A stretch of DNA of 64,000 nucleotides. Source: Membranipora membranacea. Lineage: Eukaryota; Bryozoa; Gymnolaemata; Cheilostomatida; Membraniporidae. The notes beneath the pieces were generated by a model. That model saw only the letters and a list, made by a program, of their open reading frames with translations, was not told the origin of the DNA and searched no databases. Position 1 is the stretch's first letter, and each line of letters begins with the position of its first letter. The position numbers and the translations under genes are program-made. The stretch is from contig OU612073.1 in NCBI GenBank assembly GCA_914767715.1, forward strand, positions 23,066,001 through 23,130,000, given 5' to 3'. This document shows, one piece after another, positions 48,541 to 61,119 of the stretch.

Positions 48541-50220
48541 CCATGAAACTAATCATAATAATATACATTCAGATACTGAAATTCTTAATATCGTTGCGTT
48601 ACGTTGAGTTATGTCATCATGCTACAAGAACCGACAACTCGGATACTGCATCATACATTTTAATTGATTGAAATAATTATGATGCACTCGGATAAACCAA
48701 AATAGGCAACATAGATCAATCCAAAGAAGACATTGACATAATACAAAACAATACATCATAATGAAACTGAAATATTGGCGCAACAAAGCTGAGCTTTCTG
48801 GTCATTAAAAACTGTGATGGTTAATTTCCTAAACCTCCAGTAATTTCATCCCAGAAGGGTTCAATTTTTGTTACCTGAGCTGCCAACTTTGACAAAACAA
48901 TTAAAAATTTCAAATTCCACAACTTTTTTATGCCACAAGTAAAGCTCACTCATGTGATGAAAGCCTAAATTTGCACCTAAAAACCTCACGAACAACAATA
49001 ACAATATCAGTTATCAAAGAAACAAGACAAGGCAGCTCTTTGTACAACACATAGCTATAGATAATTCTGGCTGATTAAAAAAGAGAATAAATATGGGTCT
49101 TTTAGTGTTGGAAATTGACTCAAAACATTTTGTTATACACTGTGTACATAATTATCCACTCTGATGAAATGTTGAGTCATACCATATAGTTTTACATGTG
49201 ATAATCCTTTAAAATAATATGGTGTATAACTACATTTGAAAAAAAGCTGGAAATCAGTGTTTATGTAGCACACAAAAGGAGTTATCGACCACAATGGTTA
49301 AGTAAAGCAAAGCCATTATAATTTTTATAATAAGTAAAATTCGCATGTTTATGATATAGCGATAGCCCCTCATGGAGACAAGAACTGCTGCCACCATGAC
49401 TATCATTTAAGTGTACCTATGGATACCCATTCTCTGCGGTTGCTATTTTACAATTTATTGTCATTCTACGATGCAGTAGCATTGAGAGGGACAAGAGCAA
49501 GCGACCATTGAATAGTTACATCACCAAACAAGATTGTTCCTGGAAAATGCTACCATGGATTAGTAACATCGCCATGAAAAAGCGACCATGGAGAAGTGTT
49601 ACCATCGAGAACAAATCTACCTGGAGAAAGAAGAAACAAATTATTGAACAAAAATGATGATATTTTGCCAACTCAAAATTCAACCTTATTTTTCTGGTTA
49701 AAATCATACAAACTGAGAATTGATATTTGTGCAGAATTTCAAATAGAAGCTTGAAATTTAAACTTTATTTTCAACATAGTTAATATAGCAAACATCTCAT
49801 ATGCCATGTTTATGGAAACCACCAAAAGCAATGTTTTAGCAAGAAATCGAAACACAATATGATGAACAGGAATAGGCCTATATTATTGTAATAGCTTGTT
49901 TTTCGCCTTTGTTCAAACTTCTTTTTCTATATTTGACCTGCGGCTTATCAGTTTAAAATGGCCTAGGGTAGACAGTAGCAGTTCCTCATCCAGCACACAT
50001 TCATGGGTGGGCTGTGGGGATAATATTACTTTCAACAAATCAGACCAACTCCATGTAAATCCTGTTGACAGTTTAGATTACCGAGGTCCTGTGTGCAAAA
50101 TTGCTTCAAAACACTGAAATTGAGTGATGATCAGGGTGAGGCTAAAGATTTTAATCTATTTTCAAAATAACAGAATGAAACACTCATTGCCATTACACAC
50201 CTCTGGAATTAGTCTCGGGC
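48541..50220. other. No gene recognised
   Basis: AT-rich; may include the decayed gag or 5' part of the BEL/Pao element but nothing recognisable remains. 49490-49610 contains repeated ACCATGGA/CCATCGA-type short motifs. Confidence 0.35.
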
Positions 50221-50224
50221 GCCT

Positions 50225-53200
50225 CTATACTGGTGTTTGCTTGTCTGTAGCTTCCTCTGGTGTAGTTGACACAGTTGAAGCTGCCTCAAACAGTTCACAG
50301 ACTGCCCATCTATCATTGCTGCTACATTTCCAGTCATAGCCTTGAAGAATAGGATCCTCAGCCTTCATGATTATACACTGCAGCTCATTGTCTGATATGT
50401 CATTTGGCTGAACACCAAAGTTTAATGACCAAAAGTCAGGCTCATCAATTGTTGTTCCATCTACCCATATGAAGCTGGATGACCTCAGTCCTGTTTGGTG
50501 ACCTCCGACCCATACATACTTGGAGTTAATACCTGTTGGAAATATGGAACATGTATCTCTTAAGGATTGTACAATGGCAGAAATGCCTTTCATTTTAATC
50601 ATTTAGCAGTAATTTTTGTCTATAGTTGAAGTTAGGAGAAGTTAGTGAAAAGAGTCATTATCAAAAAAATACCACATACATCCTTCACATTCCGTTCACT
50701 CAAGGACAATCCTTTGAAACTTGTACACAAGCGATATCTTGCTGTGATTTTGTCTCAAACTTTATAGTCCTTCCTTAAATGGCCAAATTTAGTGAGTGTG
50801 TGAGGCAGGCTCAATATCTTCGCCAAAAAATTAATCCACACACATCTACGATCAAAATAAATATTGTATGTGTTTTCTGACACTATGCTATGGTAACTGT
50901 ACAGATTGAGGCAGCTTGTACTGCCAAAAATAGCTGAATAAGTGTGTTTTTCACAATTGAAAATGAAAATTGTAACGCTTACACCAAAGGAAGAATTGCG
51001 AAGTATGAAAGACAAATAGCCAAGGCAACGCAACCCGAAATAACTATAAACATTATGCAGGAGCTGTAAATGTAAAATCTATACTTTCTCTTTTCTGTGT
51101 ATTTCTTAATATTATTCCAAAAGTCGTTGATGTGTTGGAAACGTTGGTTTCTCATCCTCAAGTCTAGTACTCTTTTTTTCTCACTACTCAAATTAATTCT
51201 TATGTATTGAGAACCTTACGAAGTCCTATTAGCATAGCATCAGACCTATACAAAATATAATAAAAAGGCATAATCAGAATTTTACCTTCCTGCTGTAACA
51301 GAGTTCGCAAATTTTGACGTTCTTCAGGACTTGACACCACTGCCAAATCAAAATTTGTATTGTGTGCTCTGCATAAAGCTCTTGAGTCCGACCAGTTATT
51401 TTCTGACTTTATGAAAAAAAAGCAGTTTCCTCCATCACCACGGACGCCTGGGCAAGCTACAAGAAGATAATACTTAATCAGCAAACGTGTCATTTAGGGA
51501 TAAGTGTAAGAAGAATTATGAACCCAAATTGAGCTTCAGTCACACAGTTAGGGATGAGTGATAAACATCGGTCTTACTGATAGAAAATAGTGCAGTATCC
51601 AATCTTACCTCTAGTAGTTGTCACTGATGCCAATGTTGTAGTCGCCTGTGTTTTAGTTGTTGGTGTTGTAGTTGTTGGTGTTGTGGTTACGGGAACTGGG
51701 GTAACGTTGTCATATTCCACCACTAGTTTACTTTTGAAGGCCATTTTCACTGAAACTGATTTAACAGGTTGGTCACTCAGTCCTACTTTAGCTTCAGAGG
51801 ACAGAAAGCAGGTAGATGTTTCTGTGTTGTAGCTATAGGCAGCGCATGATGAGTTTACTGCACAGTGTGTTTTACAGTAACCTTCTCTCCTGACATGTTT
51901 TTTTTCTATATCGGAGGATTTCAGGGAAGTATAACGTTCTGAGATGAAATTTGTGTCATCTAAAGCATGTTAATGAGAGGAAAGGTAAATACCAAACATG
52001 TTTAATTGTCATATAAAATAAGTGTATAGGTGCTCAACATATGATGCACTTTGTGTAAAAGAATAATCTAGTATCCAAAATAATAAGCCCCCATCATGTG
52101 TATAATATTTAATAATCTTGAAATGTTCTTCTGCTGTTAGAAACAGATAAAATTGTATACTCATTTATCGATACAGAGCAAGCATTCTTAGTTTCCCAGA
52201 AAAGCTTCAATTATGCTCAGTTTATACATGAAACGTTATTTACCAGATTATGCAAGAAACCTTTGAACAACATATCTCTGCACAACCATGATATTACATC
52301 TGGTACCCATCAACTGCATAACTGTCCCAGGAACTCATCTGCGATCATGGACGACCACTTGTGCATTGCTGAATTTGGTGGGTACAAAATACACAGAGAT
52401 CGTGTGTTTACAAATACCTTCGCACAAAAGTAGAATTGATTCTAATTTCGTGCGATATGTTGTGCTGCATTTTGTGGTACCCACAAATTCTTTGATGATT
52501 GCCAGTGCAAAATCTTAGAAATTCCTGAGATTAAACGAGCACATTGTTGGGTACAAGGCTTTAGTGCATCAACACTGCGATTGTAAGGATCCACATAGAA
52601 TATCCATTGTAACATCTGGATATAATTACATGGGATATCAGATTGTTTATGGTTTTTGCTCTTGCAATCTGTGATGAGAATGCAGCAACCTAAATATCAT
52701 TAAGAGGATCTAATCACAGAGTAAGGATATACAGAGCGGACACTTCAATGATCGTTATAGTGTCTGCGGTTTTTGATTAACTGGGGGAAAATTGTGCACA
52801 GCTGGATGCCGAAAAACTCATTATCTCTATATGTTATAATGTCATTTTTCTTGCAGACATCTCTACCTTTGATGGGCTATAATCATTCTGTATTTATCCT
52901 AAAGACTGAATTCTAACTTTGTTAGGATGTCCAACCTTCAAGCTATACACCATATTATTGTCATTCTTTGCTAGGATACATAGGCTATGAGCTATCTGTG
53001 TTTTTAAAATGAGTTATATCTTATAGATTTACATGTGGCCTGGGTCAATACACGGACATTTCCTTATTTTTATGACCAGAAGTTTATCAATTGTTAGAAT
53101 TCAGTCTTTAGGATAAATACAGAATGAATTATGGCCAATCAAAGGTAGAGATGTCTGCAAGAAAAATGACATTATAACATATAGAGATAATGAGTTTACG

Positions 53201-53542
53201 GCATCCAGCTGTGCACAATTTTCCCCAAGTTAATCAAAAACCGCAGGCACTATAACAATCATTGAAGTGTCCTCTCTGTATATCCTTACTCTGTGATTTC
53301 ATATAGCCTTTTATTAGCTTCCCCTTATAAAATGTGTGATAAGGCCATGTACAGCTCATACATTTTGGAAAGTAAAATTAATGGCTCTCATGGAAGCATA
53401 TTTTTGTCTCTCGAGAACCTGGATTAAAGAATAAAATTTGAAGCAATTATGAAAGCTACTTACAGCAAACAGCCTCTCCTGATGGCATGTCAAAGATAGT
53501 CCAGTATATAACCAGCAGGATAGATGGTAGGGTAACAAACAT
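50225..53542 (-). CDS. Secreted PAN/apple and C-type lectin protein
   Basis: Four minus-strand exons splice in matching phase 1: 53464-53542 (signal peptide MFVTLPSILLVIYWTIFDMP, then SGEAVC), 51609-51959, 51286-51456 and 50225-50532 (302 aa, clean stop). Residues ~27-103 form a PAN/apple-like module (YCKTHCAVNSSCAAYSYN...STCFLSSEAKVGLSD). Residues ~110-143 are a Thr/Pro-rich linker. Residues ~144-285 form a C-type lectin domain split over two exons: CPGVRGDGGNCFFF, W-S-D-S-R-A-L-C, then KYVWVGGHQTG, FIWVDGTTIDEPDFWS, ELQCIIM and DWKCSSNDRWAVCE. The WVDG core and the last cysteines are present; a clear EPN or QPD Ca-binding triplet is not (GVQPND is nearest), so sugar binding is uncertain. 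There is no transmembrane helix, so it should be secreted; recognition or matrix roles are inferred. A fold-back element lies in intron 1. Confidence 0.85.
50979..51191 (-). other. Intronic open frame with a transmembrane helix
   Basis: Within the intron splitting the lectin domain, the minus strand is open for 70 codons: a basic N-terminal half (MSSEKKRVLDLRMRNQRFQH...) then a hydrophobic helix with SSCIMFIVISGCVALAICL. This resembles a type II signal-anchor exon. No consensus splice partner was established; it could be a remnant first exon of another lectin gene or chance. Confidence 0.25.
52715..53295. mobile_element. Fold-back element with ~200-bp inverted arms
   Basis: The left arm (52715-52917) starts CACAGAGTAAGGATATACAG and the right arm (53092-53295) ends in its mirror CTGTATATCCTTACTCTGTG; inner ends are GAATTCTAAC and GTTAGAATTC. 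Arms are ~95% complementary, spacer ~175 bp. It lies in intron 1 of the PAN-lectin gene. Non-coding. Confidence 0.85.
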
Positions 53543-53559
53543 AGTTACTTTTATATGAA

Positions 53560-54390
53560 ATGATTTTTATTAGTTTTCAGACTGTCAGAGAAACACTTCA
53601 AACACAAGGAGATGTAACCTTGTTCTCTGTGATAAAAGCATAACATTGCATTCATTATGAAATCAATATGCATGGCTGATCATTCAAATATATAATTTTC
53701 AAATGACTTTTTGTTGAGTGATTTATGCATAGGAATCTGATATTTCAATAAACAACTCCACAACATCAAGAATCTTATTGTTTCATGTGTAATCAAGTTT
53801 CCCAGAGGGAAATGGCAAAAGTTATTAACTTGAATGTGGCACACAGCCCCAGAAGCATTCACAATGGATAAAAATACCTCAGGGAAAGAGGAAAATGAGT
53901 GTTTGATGTGAAATATTTATGTGTTTAATTTCATATTGAAATGCTATCATCAGTGTGATACAGCACTAGTGGCATTTGAGGTGTGCTAACCCTGCACAAA
54001 GCACCCTTTGCGCCACGCACTGTTCCCACCTCGGCGTCACTATGATTGGGAGCTGTCTGTCTGACTTGTCTTCTTGAACTGACTATAGCCTGAAACCCTA
54101 CCAATCCTAGTGACTGACAGTACAGGTCAGTTCAGTCACAGACCTGCTCCTATGATCGATACTTAATATGACACTAATTTAGTTGACAGACATTTTTCTC
54201 CTATATATCGCACGGAAATGAGATCATACTCCTATCTGAGATTACCATATAGTATAAATCAGATGTGTTTTACATGCAAACCCGAGCTATGTCAAGCCAG
54301 TTATTTTGCTGAAATCATTGAGACTGGCCAATATCAACTGAATTGAGGCTAATGAGTCAATTATTTGCCAGCGATTCTTTGGATGTCCAA
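53560..54390. other. No gene recognised
   Basis: Upstream of the PAN-lectin gene on the minus strand; probably includes its promoter. No specific motif stands out. Confidence 0.35.
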
Positions 54391-54399
54391 TGGTGCCCT

Positions 54400-55230
54400 C
54401 TCATATACAACATACTAAATGTTTACTTTGCTCGCTTTGAGAAAGATATCACAACACAAACAACACCAAAGTGAAACAATGAAGCACCCAAAATCCTTGA
54501 GATGACAGTCTACAATGTCAGAAGAAAAATCAAAGGCTTGAGCACCAGAAAAGCCTGTGTACCTGATAATATCACACCAAAACTTCTAAAGACGTGCGCT
54601 AATCAGCTAGCTGGACCGATAAAACAGCTGTTCAACATATCAATAGCAACCAACACTGTACAATGTCAGTGGAAAACTGCAATGATAAAACCTATCCCAA
54701 AGACCAGTTAACCCTCAGCATTGAAAGATTATTGCACAATTGCCCTCACAAGTTGTATCGGTAAGCTGCTTGAGAGATTTGTCAAGGAGTTTATGATACA
54801 GAACACACCACTAGATCCACTCCAGTTGGCCTACCGCTCGCAGAGATCAGCAGATGATACCATCCTGTACCTGACCACTGCTGCAACGAGTTTTATTGAT
54901 AAAAAAGTAGGTAACTAATAACTGTGATTGCTGCGCGTTCCTTGTCTTTTCGTCAGCGTTTAACACCATCAGCGCCCAGCAGCTAATAGATAGGTTGTCT
55001 CATTTAGTTTACAATATTTTTAGATGGATTTTTAGTTTTTTATCAAATAGGCTTCAGTTTACAATCGTTGATAGTAGGAACTCCCAGACCATCGTCACAA
55101 ACACTGGCACATTTCAGGGGCCTATGCTGAGCTGTGTCCTTTTCTCCATTTACCCACACACTCAAGACCACAAAACAGCAATGTGCATATCCTCAAATAT
55201 GCTGATGATATGTGTCTTATAGGTTTAGTC
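54400..55230 (+). mobile_element. LINE reverse transcriptase remnant
   Basis: Plus strand, in several frames: STRKACVPDNITPKLLK, IKPIPKTS, DYCTIALTSCIGKLLERFVK, DPLQLAYRSQRSADDTILYL, SSAFNTISAQQLIDRL, FQGPMLSCVLFSIY, and near 55193-55225 LKYADDMCLIGL in another frame. These are the RT motifs (PD.I.....L; PIPK; YRPIALTSC..K..E; FAYR..RS; F.SAFNTI; G.PQG; YADD) with frame shifts and stops. A different lineage from the LINE at 36-38 kb. Confidence 0.8.
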
Positions 55231-55997
55231 TAAGATGCCAGTGATTTTGAAAAATAATTTTATGATACCCATTTAATTGTTGACAAGTGTGCTGAAATTG
55301 ACCTACTAATGAATGCAAGTAAAACACACAAAATGCCAGCAAACAGCAAAAGGTAACAAATAGACACGAAACTCCAAAGCACTAACTTGGTTCATGAAAC
55401 TTTGCTGCGAAGAAGAATTTCCTGAGAACCTGGTTAACAACCAAACACCATATAGAAAGGAAAAATGCTCGTCTGAGCTAGTGCATCTCAAGCATTGTGC
55501 TGTTACTGTGTCTATGAATTGAGTCAAACACATGACTATGAATTTCCTGACACAGGCTCCTCTAGCATGATATTACTAGGGGTGATATCTAGCAAGTTCT
55601 CAAGGGTTTCAGATCAATTTCTGTTATTTGCTGCACAAAGTTTCAACTAGGAAACAGCAGAGAGAGTCAGTTTAATGATAACATTTCAGGTAACAAGTTA
55701 CAACCTGCGTCATTTCAATGGATGATGATACTGCAGTAAAACTTTGTTGCAAATTTTGCCAGAAAGATAATTTATTTCATGATAGAATAATATTAAATAC
55801 AATTCAAAGCTAGTGTAACAGAGAAATCTCTTATTTAAGCCAAGTGTTTCATCATTATTGAAAGGCAGGAATAACCTTGATAGTTAAAACTTCCTCACAA
55901 CAATGATAATGAATAATAATGGAAGATCTTTAGTTTGATTATATAGTGTTAGAAAGTAGGTCATTGTGAAAGATCCCAGGTTTGGTTCTCAGTTGAT

Positions 55998-58900
55998 CTA
56001 TTTAGTACAAACAACACACTGTATCCACTTGTTATCTGCATAAGGAGGACAATGGCCAACGGCACCACTGAAACATGCTGTCTTCACATAGTAGAACAAG
56101 GCCCCATCGGCATTCCCCTGCTGACCTGTTATATACTCAGGTGATCCATCAACACATTCATAAGTAGCTGGACTGGCGTGACCGTAATAAGCACTCATCA
56201 AATATCCTACAAGAAAAAAGGGAAGAATTATTGTATCTACTTCTGCAGTTTACAGCTGTAAATCGTACACAATAATTGTCATGAATCATAGAACCTATTA
56301 TGGTCTGTTCCTCATATACCTACCACGATATTCCATAGACCAGTTTGATGGGCAGTAACGGCGAGCTGGAATCATCAAAACAGCAGAGCGTGTCGAGTAG
56401 CAGCGAGCGCATGGTACATTCTGATCATGAGCTGCAGATGGAATTGTGCTAGGGTAACCATAAGTCTGATACTCAGTACCGTATATCCAGGAATAATAGC
56501 CTCCTGTATGGGTGTACTGATCAAACTGAGGATTGAGTGGCAGACATTGATAATTAACACCACCTCCACCATGAGTGTAGTGTCCTCCAGCAGTAAATCC
56601 TGTGAATTGAAAATGTAGTTAAGAATATGCGGAACAATTTTTTTATAACTCAAATATCATAAATCAATGATGCTTCGAATTTTCATCTGGCATTTTGAAA
56701 CAGGATTACAATATGCATTAAGTCTACAGTATAGGGATAATTTTGACGAAACTCATTTTCTCATTATGACTTTCTGTCTGCCCTTGTTATGAGTTATAAT
56801 CACTGGGTTTAGACTGGAGCTCAGCACAAAAAGCATAATGCAAGCAGATTAGCCTTGACAAGGCTACAAGCAGATTAGAATAAATGAATGCTAACCTTCA
56901 TAGAGCCTAATGGAGTTGCTCCCACAGGATTTCCGTCCCCATCTTGTGTAGACCGAGCCACTTAGAGCTGCGTTTCCTGATGCGCCAGTACTACCCTTGA
57001 TCCCATTCTGACCTGTCAAGCCCATTGGACCTCTTTCCCCGTTTACCCCGGGTTCTCCTGTACTACCCTCCACTCCCGGCTGACCTCTCAAGCCTCTCAA
57101 GCCTCTCAAGCCTCTTTCGCCTTTTGCCCCATGTTCCCCTGCACTTCCCTTAACTCCCGTTTGACCTGTCAACCCTCTTGGCCCACTTCCCCCATTTTCC
57201 CCAGGTTCTCCTGCACTACCCTTCACTCCTGTCTGTCCTATCAAGCCCCTGGGCCCTGTATCACCTATAACCCCTTGTTCTCCGGGTGCCCCTTTAGAAC
57301 CATTAGTACCACCTATACCAGGTGCTCCCTTAGGCCCAGAGTCACCATCCCTTCCCGGCAGACCAGGCAATCCGTCTCTACCTAAGATTCAATATATAAT
57401 ACATTATGTATTATGTACATATCAACAATATACAAAGTTCTGCTAACGTGAGTACTAGAAACATGTAAAAATTAATCTGCTTCAAAATTAATCATCTGGC
57501 TTGTATTTGTTTATAATACACTTACCATCTCTCCCCTTCAATAGTGCAACCAGCTCTACAAGAAAAAAAAATAACTGTCAAACTAGTGAAATTTATTTTA
57601 TAACACCTTCCTTCCTGGCACATAATTTCATTGTGATTGATGAGGTTTTAATATTTTAATGAATTGATATATAATTCAGAATCAAATAAAAATAATTACT
57701 TTTGGATGTTTCTTTCAGCATATCAGTTTATTTTTAGATTTCCAAGTAAGGAGATCATTTGCAGTATAATGAGCTTTGAGTTAAAAAAATTGTCATCCGC
57801 TTCCTTTATGGCTCATTTTGAACTTTGCAAAAGTTTTGTCACATCTTCAAGTGGTCAAGGGAGGTAAATGTTAAATTAAACACCGCAGATATTCATGATT
57901 GCTTCGATCACTTTAACCATAAGATGTTTCAGAACTATTCACTTACAATCCTGAAGAATTGCATGTATGTAATTAACTGTTACTGCTCAAACTTCCCATG
58001 CATTGGTGTTAGTATAGCATTTCATTATCAATTTTTAGCACTTAAACTACATACAGCACCAAGAATCATAGTTTTTGGCCTGCTTGATAGAAAATTCATG
58101 TGTGAGAGAGGCATTGATTGTTCGAAATTGCTGGTTTTAAAACTCACCATCCACAGAAATATTATCCAGAGAAGTTTCTTCGGTCTCTTCAACTGGTGTT
58201 CTCATCTTATTGCTACTCACAACCTGTAACAGGATTCTCAATAATATACTACTGCTGACCAACCTGTAACAAGATTCTCAATAAAGTACTACTGCTGACC
58301 AACCTGTAACAGGATTCTCAATAATATACTACTGCTGACCAACCTGTAACTGGATTCTCAATAATATACTACTGCTGACCAATGACCAATGACCAATGAC
58401 CAAAGTCCAATTATTTTTTTCCTCTGAATTTGGGAGCTATCTATTTCAATTTGAGTAGAAATGCTGTTTTAAAATTTGTATGTACACAAAAAGGATCTGT
58501 TGGTAGGTGATTCCCATGTCATTGCTTGCTGTATATAAATTTTATTTGAAGTTAGCTAGGCCTACAGCTTGCCTCTGTTAGGATGGTTGGTTCTTATTGT
58601 ACCCGTTGTCCAGCACAAAAATGAAGCTTGGTGCGTAATCAAGGCTTAATGCCCTCACCAAGGACTTGGAGGTTGCGAATATCACAACAAATATAACATT
58701 CAAGATGCGGTTTTCACATATTTTGACTCTTTGTTTTGTAAAGCTTAAAGGTTAAAGGTAAACAGAATTTTCAAATGCGAAAAGTCACTTCTTTGGCACG
58801 ACATTTCGGGGGTTGTATATTATGCTAACTTGTTAAAAGATTTCAGATTGTGATAAATAAATACATCAATCAACTCTCTGCATTGTATTGAGACAAAAAA

Positions 58901-59872
58901 ACAGCTTGGAATAGATGAAAAATGCCACAACATAAGAATCCTAGTATACCCTTTGAGCATGTGCAATAAAACAGGAAAAGGAAGTAAGAGTTTAGATTAT
59001 CTTTAATGTGAGAATCAATCATCATGTATAACACGCCCTGTAGCAGTGAACACTTACTCAACTGTTATGCACATCATCAAAACTGCTTATTTATAACACT
59101 GCTTTTTTTCTGACCTTAATATTTTCTTGGAATTTTGTGACTTAAAATATACTCAAGATACTTATTCAATGGAATATATTATGGTCTATGGATATCATTA
59201 GTAAATGTGTTTTTCAAGGTATGGCTGCCCATTTTTGCGCAGCAGACGAAAAGGTGTTCCGAAACCTCTGATTATCTTTAACATAGAAGTCAACCACAAA
59301 CTTGATATTATGATATTTGATGCATGAGTAATCACTTCTTCAAGGTTTTTACGTTAAAAGTGAATAAATAATTTTGGAAATATTGAATTGTTCCAATTAC
59401 AAACTTTCTTTGACCATGTTCTTCCAGTAAGTGAGTTATATACCCAAGATGATTGGCAGGGCTTTCTATTCATTTTTTCTATGTTATTCAAAGGAAAAAA
59501 GGTTATTACCAGTTTTCCAATGCATTTTAAACCTTTATATGCCATATCAGCGACACCAGACATCTATTGGCTTTTCCCAATAGACTAAACTGAAAGCCAA
59601 ACAATCAGAGTTATACAGTCACATTTATTATAATTCTATTGACCGATAACAACAGGTATATAAAGAGATCGGTATTTTTGTCTCACTAGTTGAATAGCGG
59701 AATAGTTAACTTAGCTTACTTTTATGGCCAATACGAGTTTACTGAACCCAGATCTTAACTCTTCAACCTCATTCTCCAACATCTTATAATTCTTCACCTC
59801 TATCTCCCGATCAGGTACAAGCCCGTCACCGATGCTCACAATACCGCAGAGAAATACAATGTGCATCAACAT
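55998..59872 (-). CDS. Short-chain collagen C4-like protein (intact copy)
   Basis: Six exons with matching phases: 59720-59872, 58148-58223, 57526-57555, 56896-57381, 56324-56599, 55998-56206 (409 aa). Residues 1-17 form a signal peptide (MLMHIVFLCGIVSIGDG). Residues ~25-51 form a heptad-like coiled coil that could nucleate trimers. Residues 52-76 are an acidic spacer (TPVEETEETSLDNIS). Residues ~85-225 hold more than 40 Gly-X-Y triplets (GRDGLPGLPGRDGDSGPKGA...) with GERGLRGLRGLRG near the middle. Residues ~228-409 form the family's C-terminal domain: YTRWGRKSC, LYEGFTAGG...GGGGVNYQCLP, YGTEYQTYG, VPCARCY...LMIPARRYCPSNW, GYLMSAYYG, YECVDGSPE, GALFYYVKTAC and the terminal CVVCTK. Such proteins are extracellular matrix or spongin-associated collagens in sponges. 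Exon 2's acceptor is supplied by the first unit of a 40-bp minisatellite. Confidence 0.88.
58221..58380 (-). repeat. 40-bp minisatellite, 4 units, right copy
   Basis: The plus-strand unit begins AACCTGTAACAGGATTCTCA. The first unit overlaps the splice acceptor of collagen exon 2 (minus strand CCTGTTACAG|GTTGTG). Followed by a short GACCAAT triplication. Confidence 0.9.
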
Positions 59873-61039
59873 AATTCTGAAAATACAAGACGTATTAAGC
59901 AGTGAATGCATTAGATGAAGAGATCCGCACAAAAAGAAAAATAAACGAAGTGAGGAAAATATTGAGAAAATAATATGCTTACTTCTTGTGATACATTATA
60001 ATCTTTACTGGATCAGACAAGATTCACCGCCTGTGCAGTTGACTTCAGATCACAAAGTAATATTCATCCTATCACCAAGATTGTTACATTGAGGCCATCT
60101 GACATATTTTCCTTTGTAATTTAATCTGAAAAGATGAATAGCAAAGTTTGTACAGTAGTGGCTGAAAATCAGAAGATAGGGCAGACTAAGATATCAATCA
60201 AAATTCATCTGTCTTTCACTTGATATTTTCTGTAAACAAACTCCATCTGAAACTTTTCAAGGTGTCAAAGCAGGCTAAAATCAAGCATGAGGTGTTGAGT
60301 ATCGGAGCGCTGTTTCCTCATGGATGTTTCCTGCTGTTGGGTTTTATTCTTTTCATTTGTTTGCATCAAAGAGAAATATTAGCGTTTGACTATCCTAATG
60401 GTTGAGGTAAAGTAGCTGTACAAATCAAAACAATGACCATGATGCCATAATCAGACTGCTTTGACACCGATAAAAATCTAGAACAATATATTACTGGAAT
60501 AAATGTCTAAAATATCAACTGAAGGTCATTTTTGCTCTGCATTATCATAGGCATGGTGTGGGCAGAACCCCTTTGGGTTCATGAATTTCGGGTTACTGCT
60601 CTCTGCAGCAACTTATTTATGCATGTTTTTAATCCGATATGGTGCAATAGTGGTCACTTGTTATATTCCAGATTCTAGCTGTGTCGTATGTATTGTGGTG
60701 CGGGGGCTGTGAATATTCACTCACTGCAGGTTTTAAACAAGAAGGGATATCAAATGAGAACATAACAAAGAAGCCCTTTAGCATCAAATCTTTTCTGGTA
60801 GACGCTCAATCTGTTCACCACAAACGTGACAATATATTTATGGTCATTGATGGAGTCAATACAAAGACACCCCACAACTTTGAACTTTTTTAGCACTTTT
60901 ACCCGGAGGCTCAATTGAACTGAGAGGGATACAGGCACAGCTGAAAACTGATCAGTGCGCTCAGTATAATGCACCTGGAGCAGCGTAACTGAAGAATTGA
61001 ATAACAACATTGGTTTAATACTTCATGTACCGACTGCAG

Positions 61040-61115
61040 GAATATTTAATGCTGATGGGAGTGTCGAGGCAGACATAGACCAAGCTATATCACGTCTGAG
61101 AGGGAGCATATAAAC
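61040..61115 (+). mobile_element. LINE remnant (short)
   Basis: Reads AGIFNADGSVEADIDQAISR then LRGSI and a stop, resembling the conserved ...G.I..DG....EI..RI..A... block near the C-terminus of RTE/other LINE reverse transcriptases. Too short for certainty. Confidence 0.4.
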
Positions 61116-61119
61116 TGAG

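Larger units (their letters stand above)
55640..60700 (-). repeat. Right arm of the ~5-kb inverted duplication
   Basis: Reverse complement of 18700-23450 across exons, introns, the 40-bp minisatellite and both flanks. This copy keeps collagen exon 2 and the full Gly-X-Y exon and lacks the LINE fragment and fold-back MITE found in the left copy. Confidence 0.8.

Noticed and set aside
44380-48700. LTR pair for the BEL/Pao element
   Set aside because: I could not find matching direct repeats on both sides by eye; a self-alignment would be decisive.
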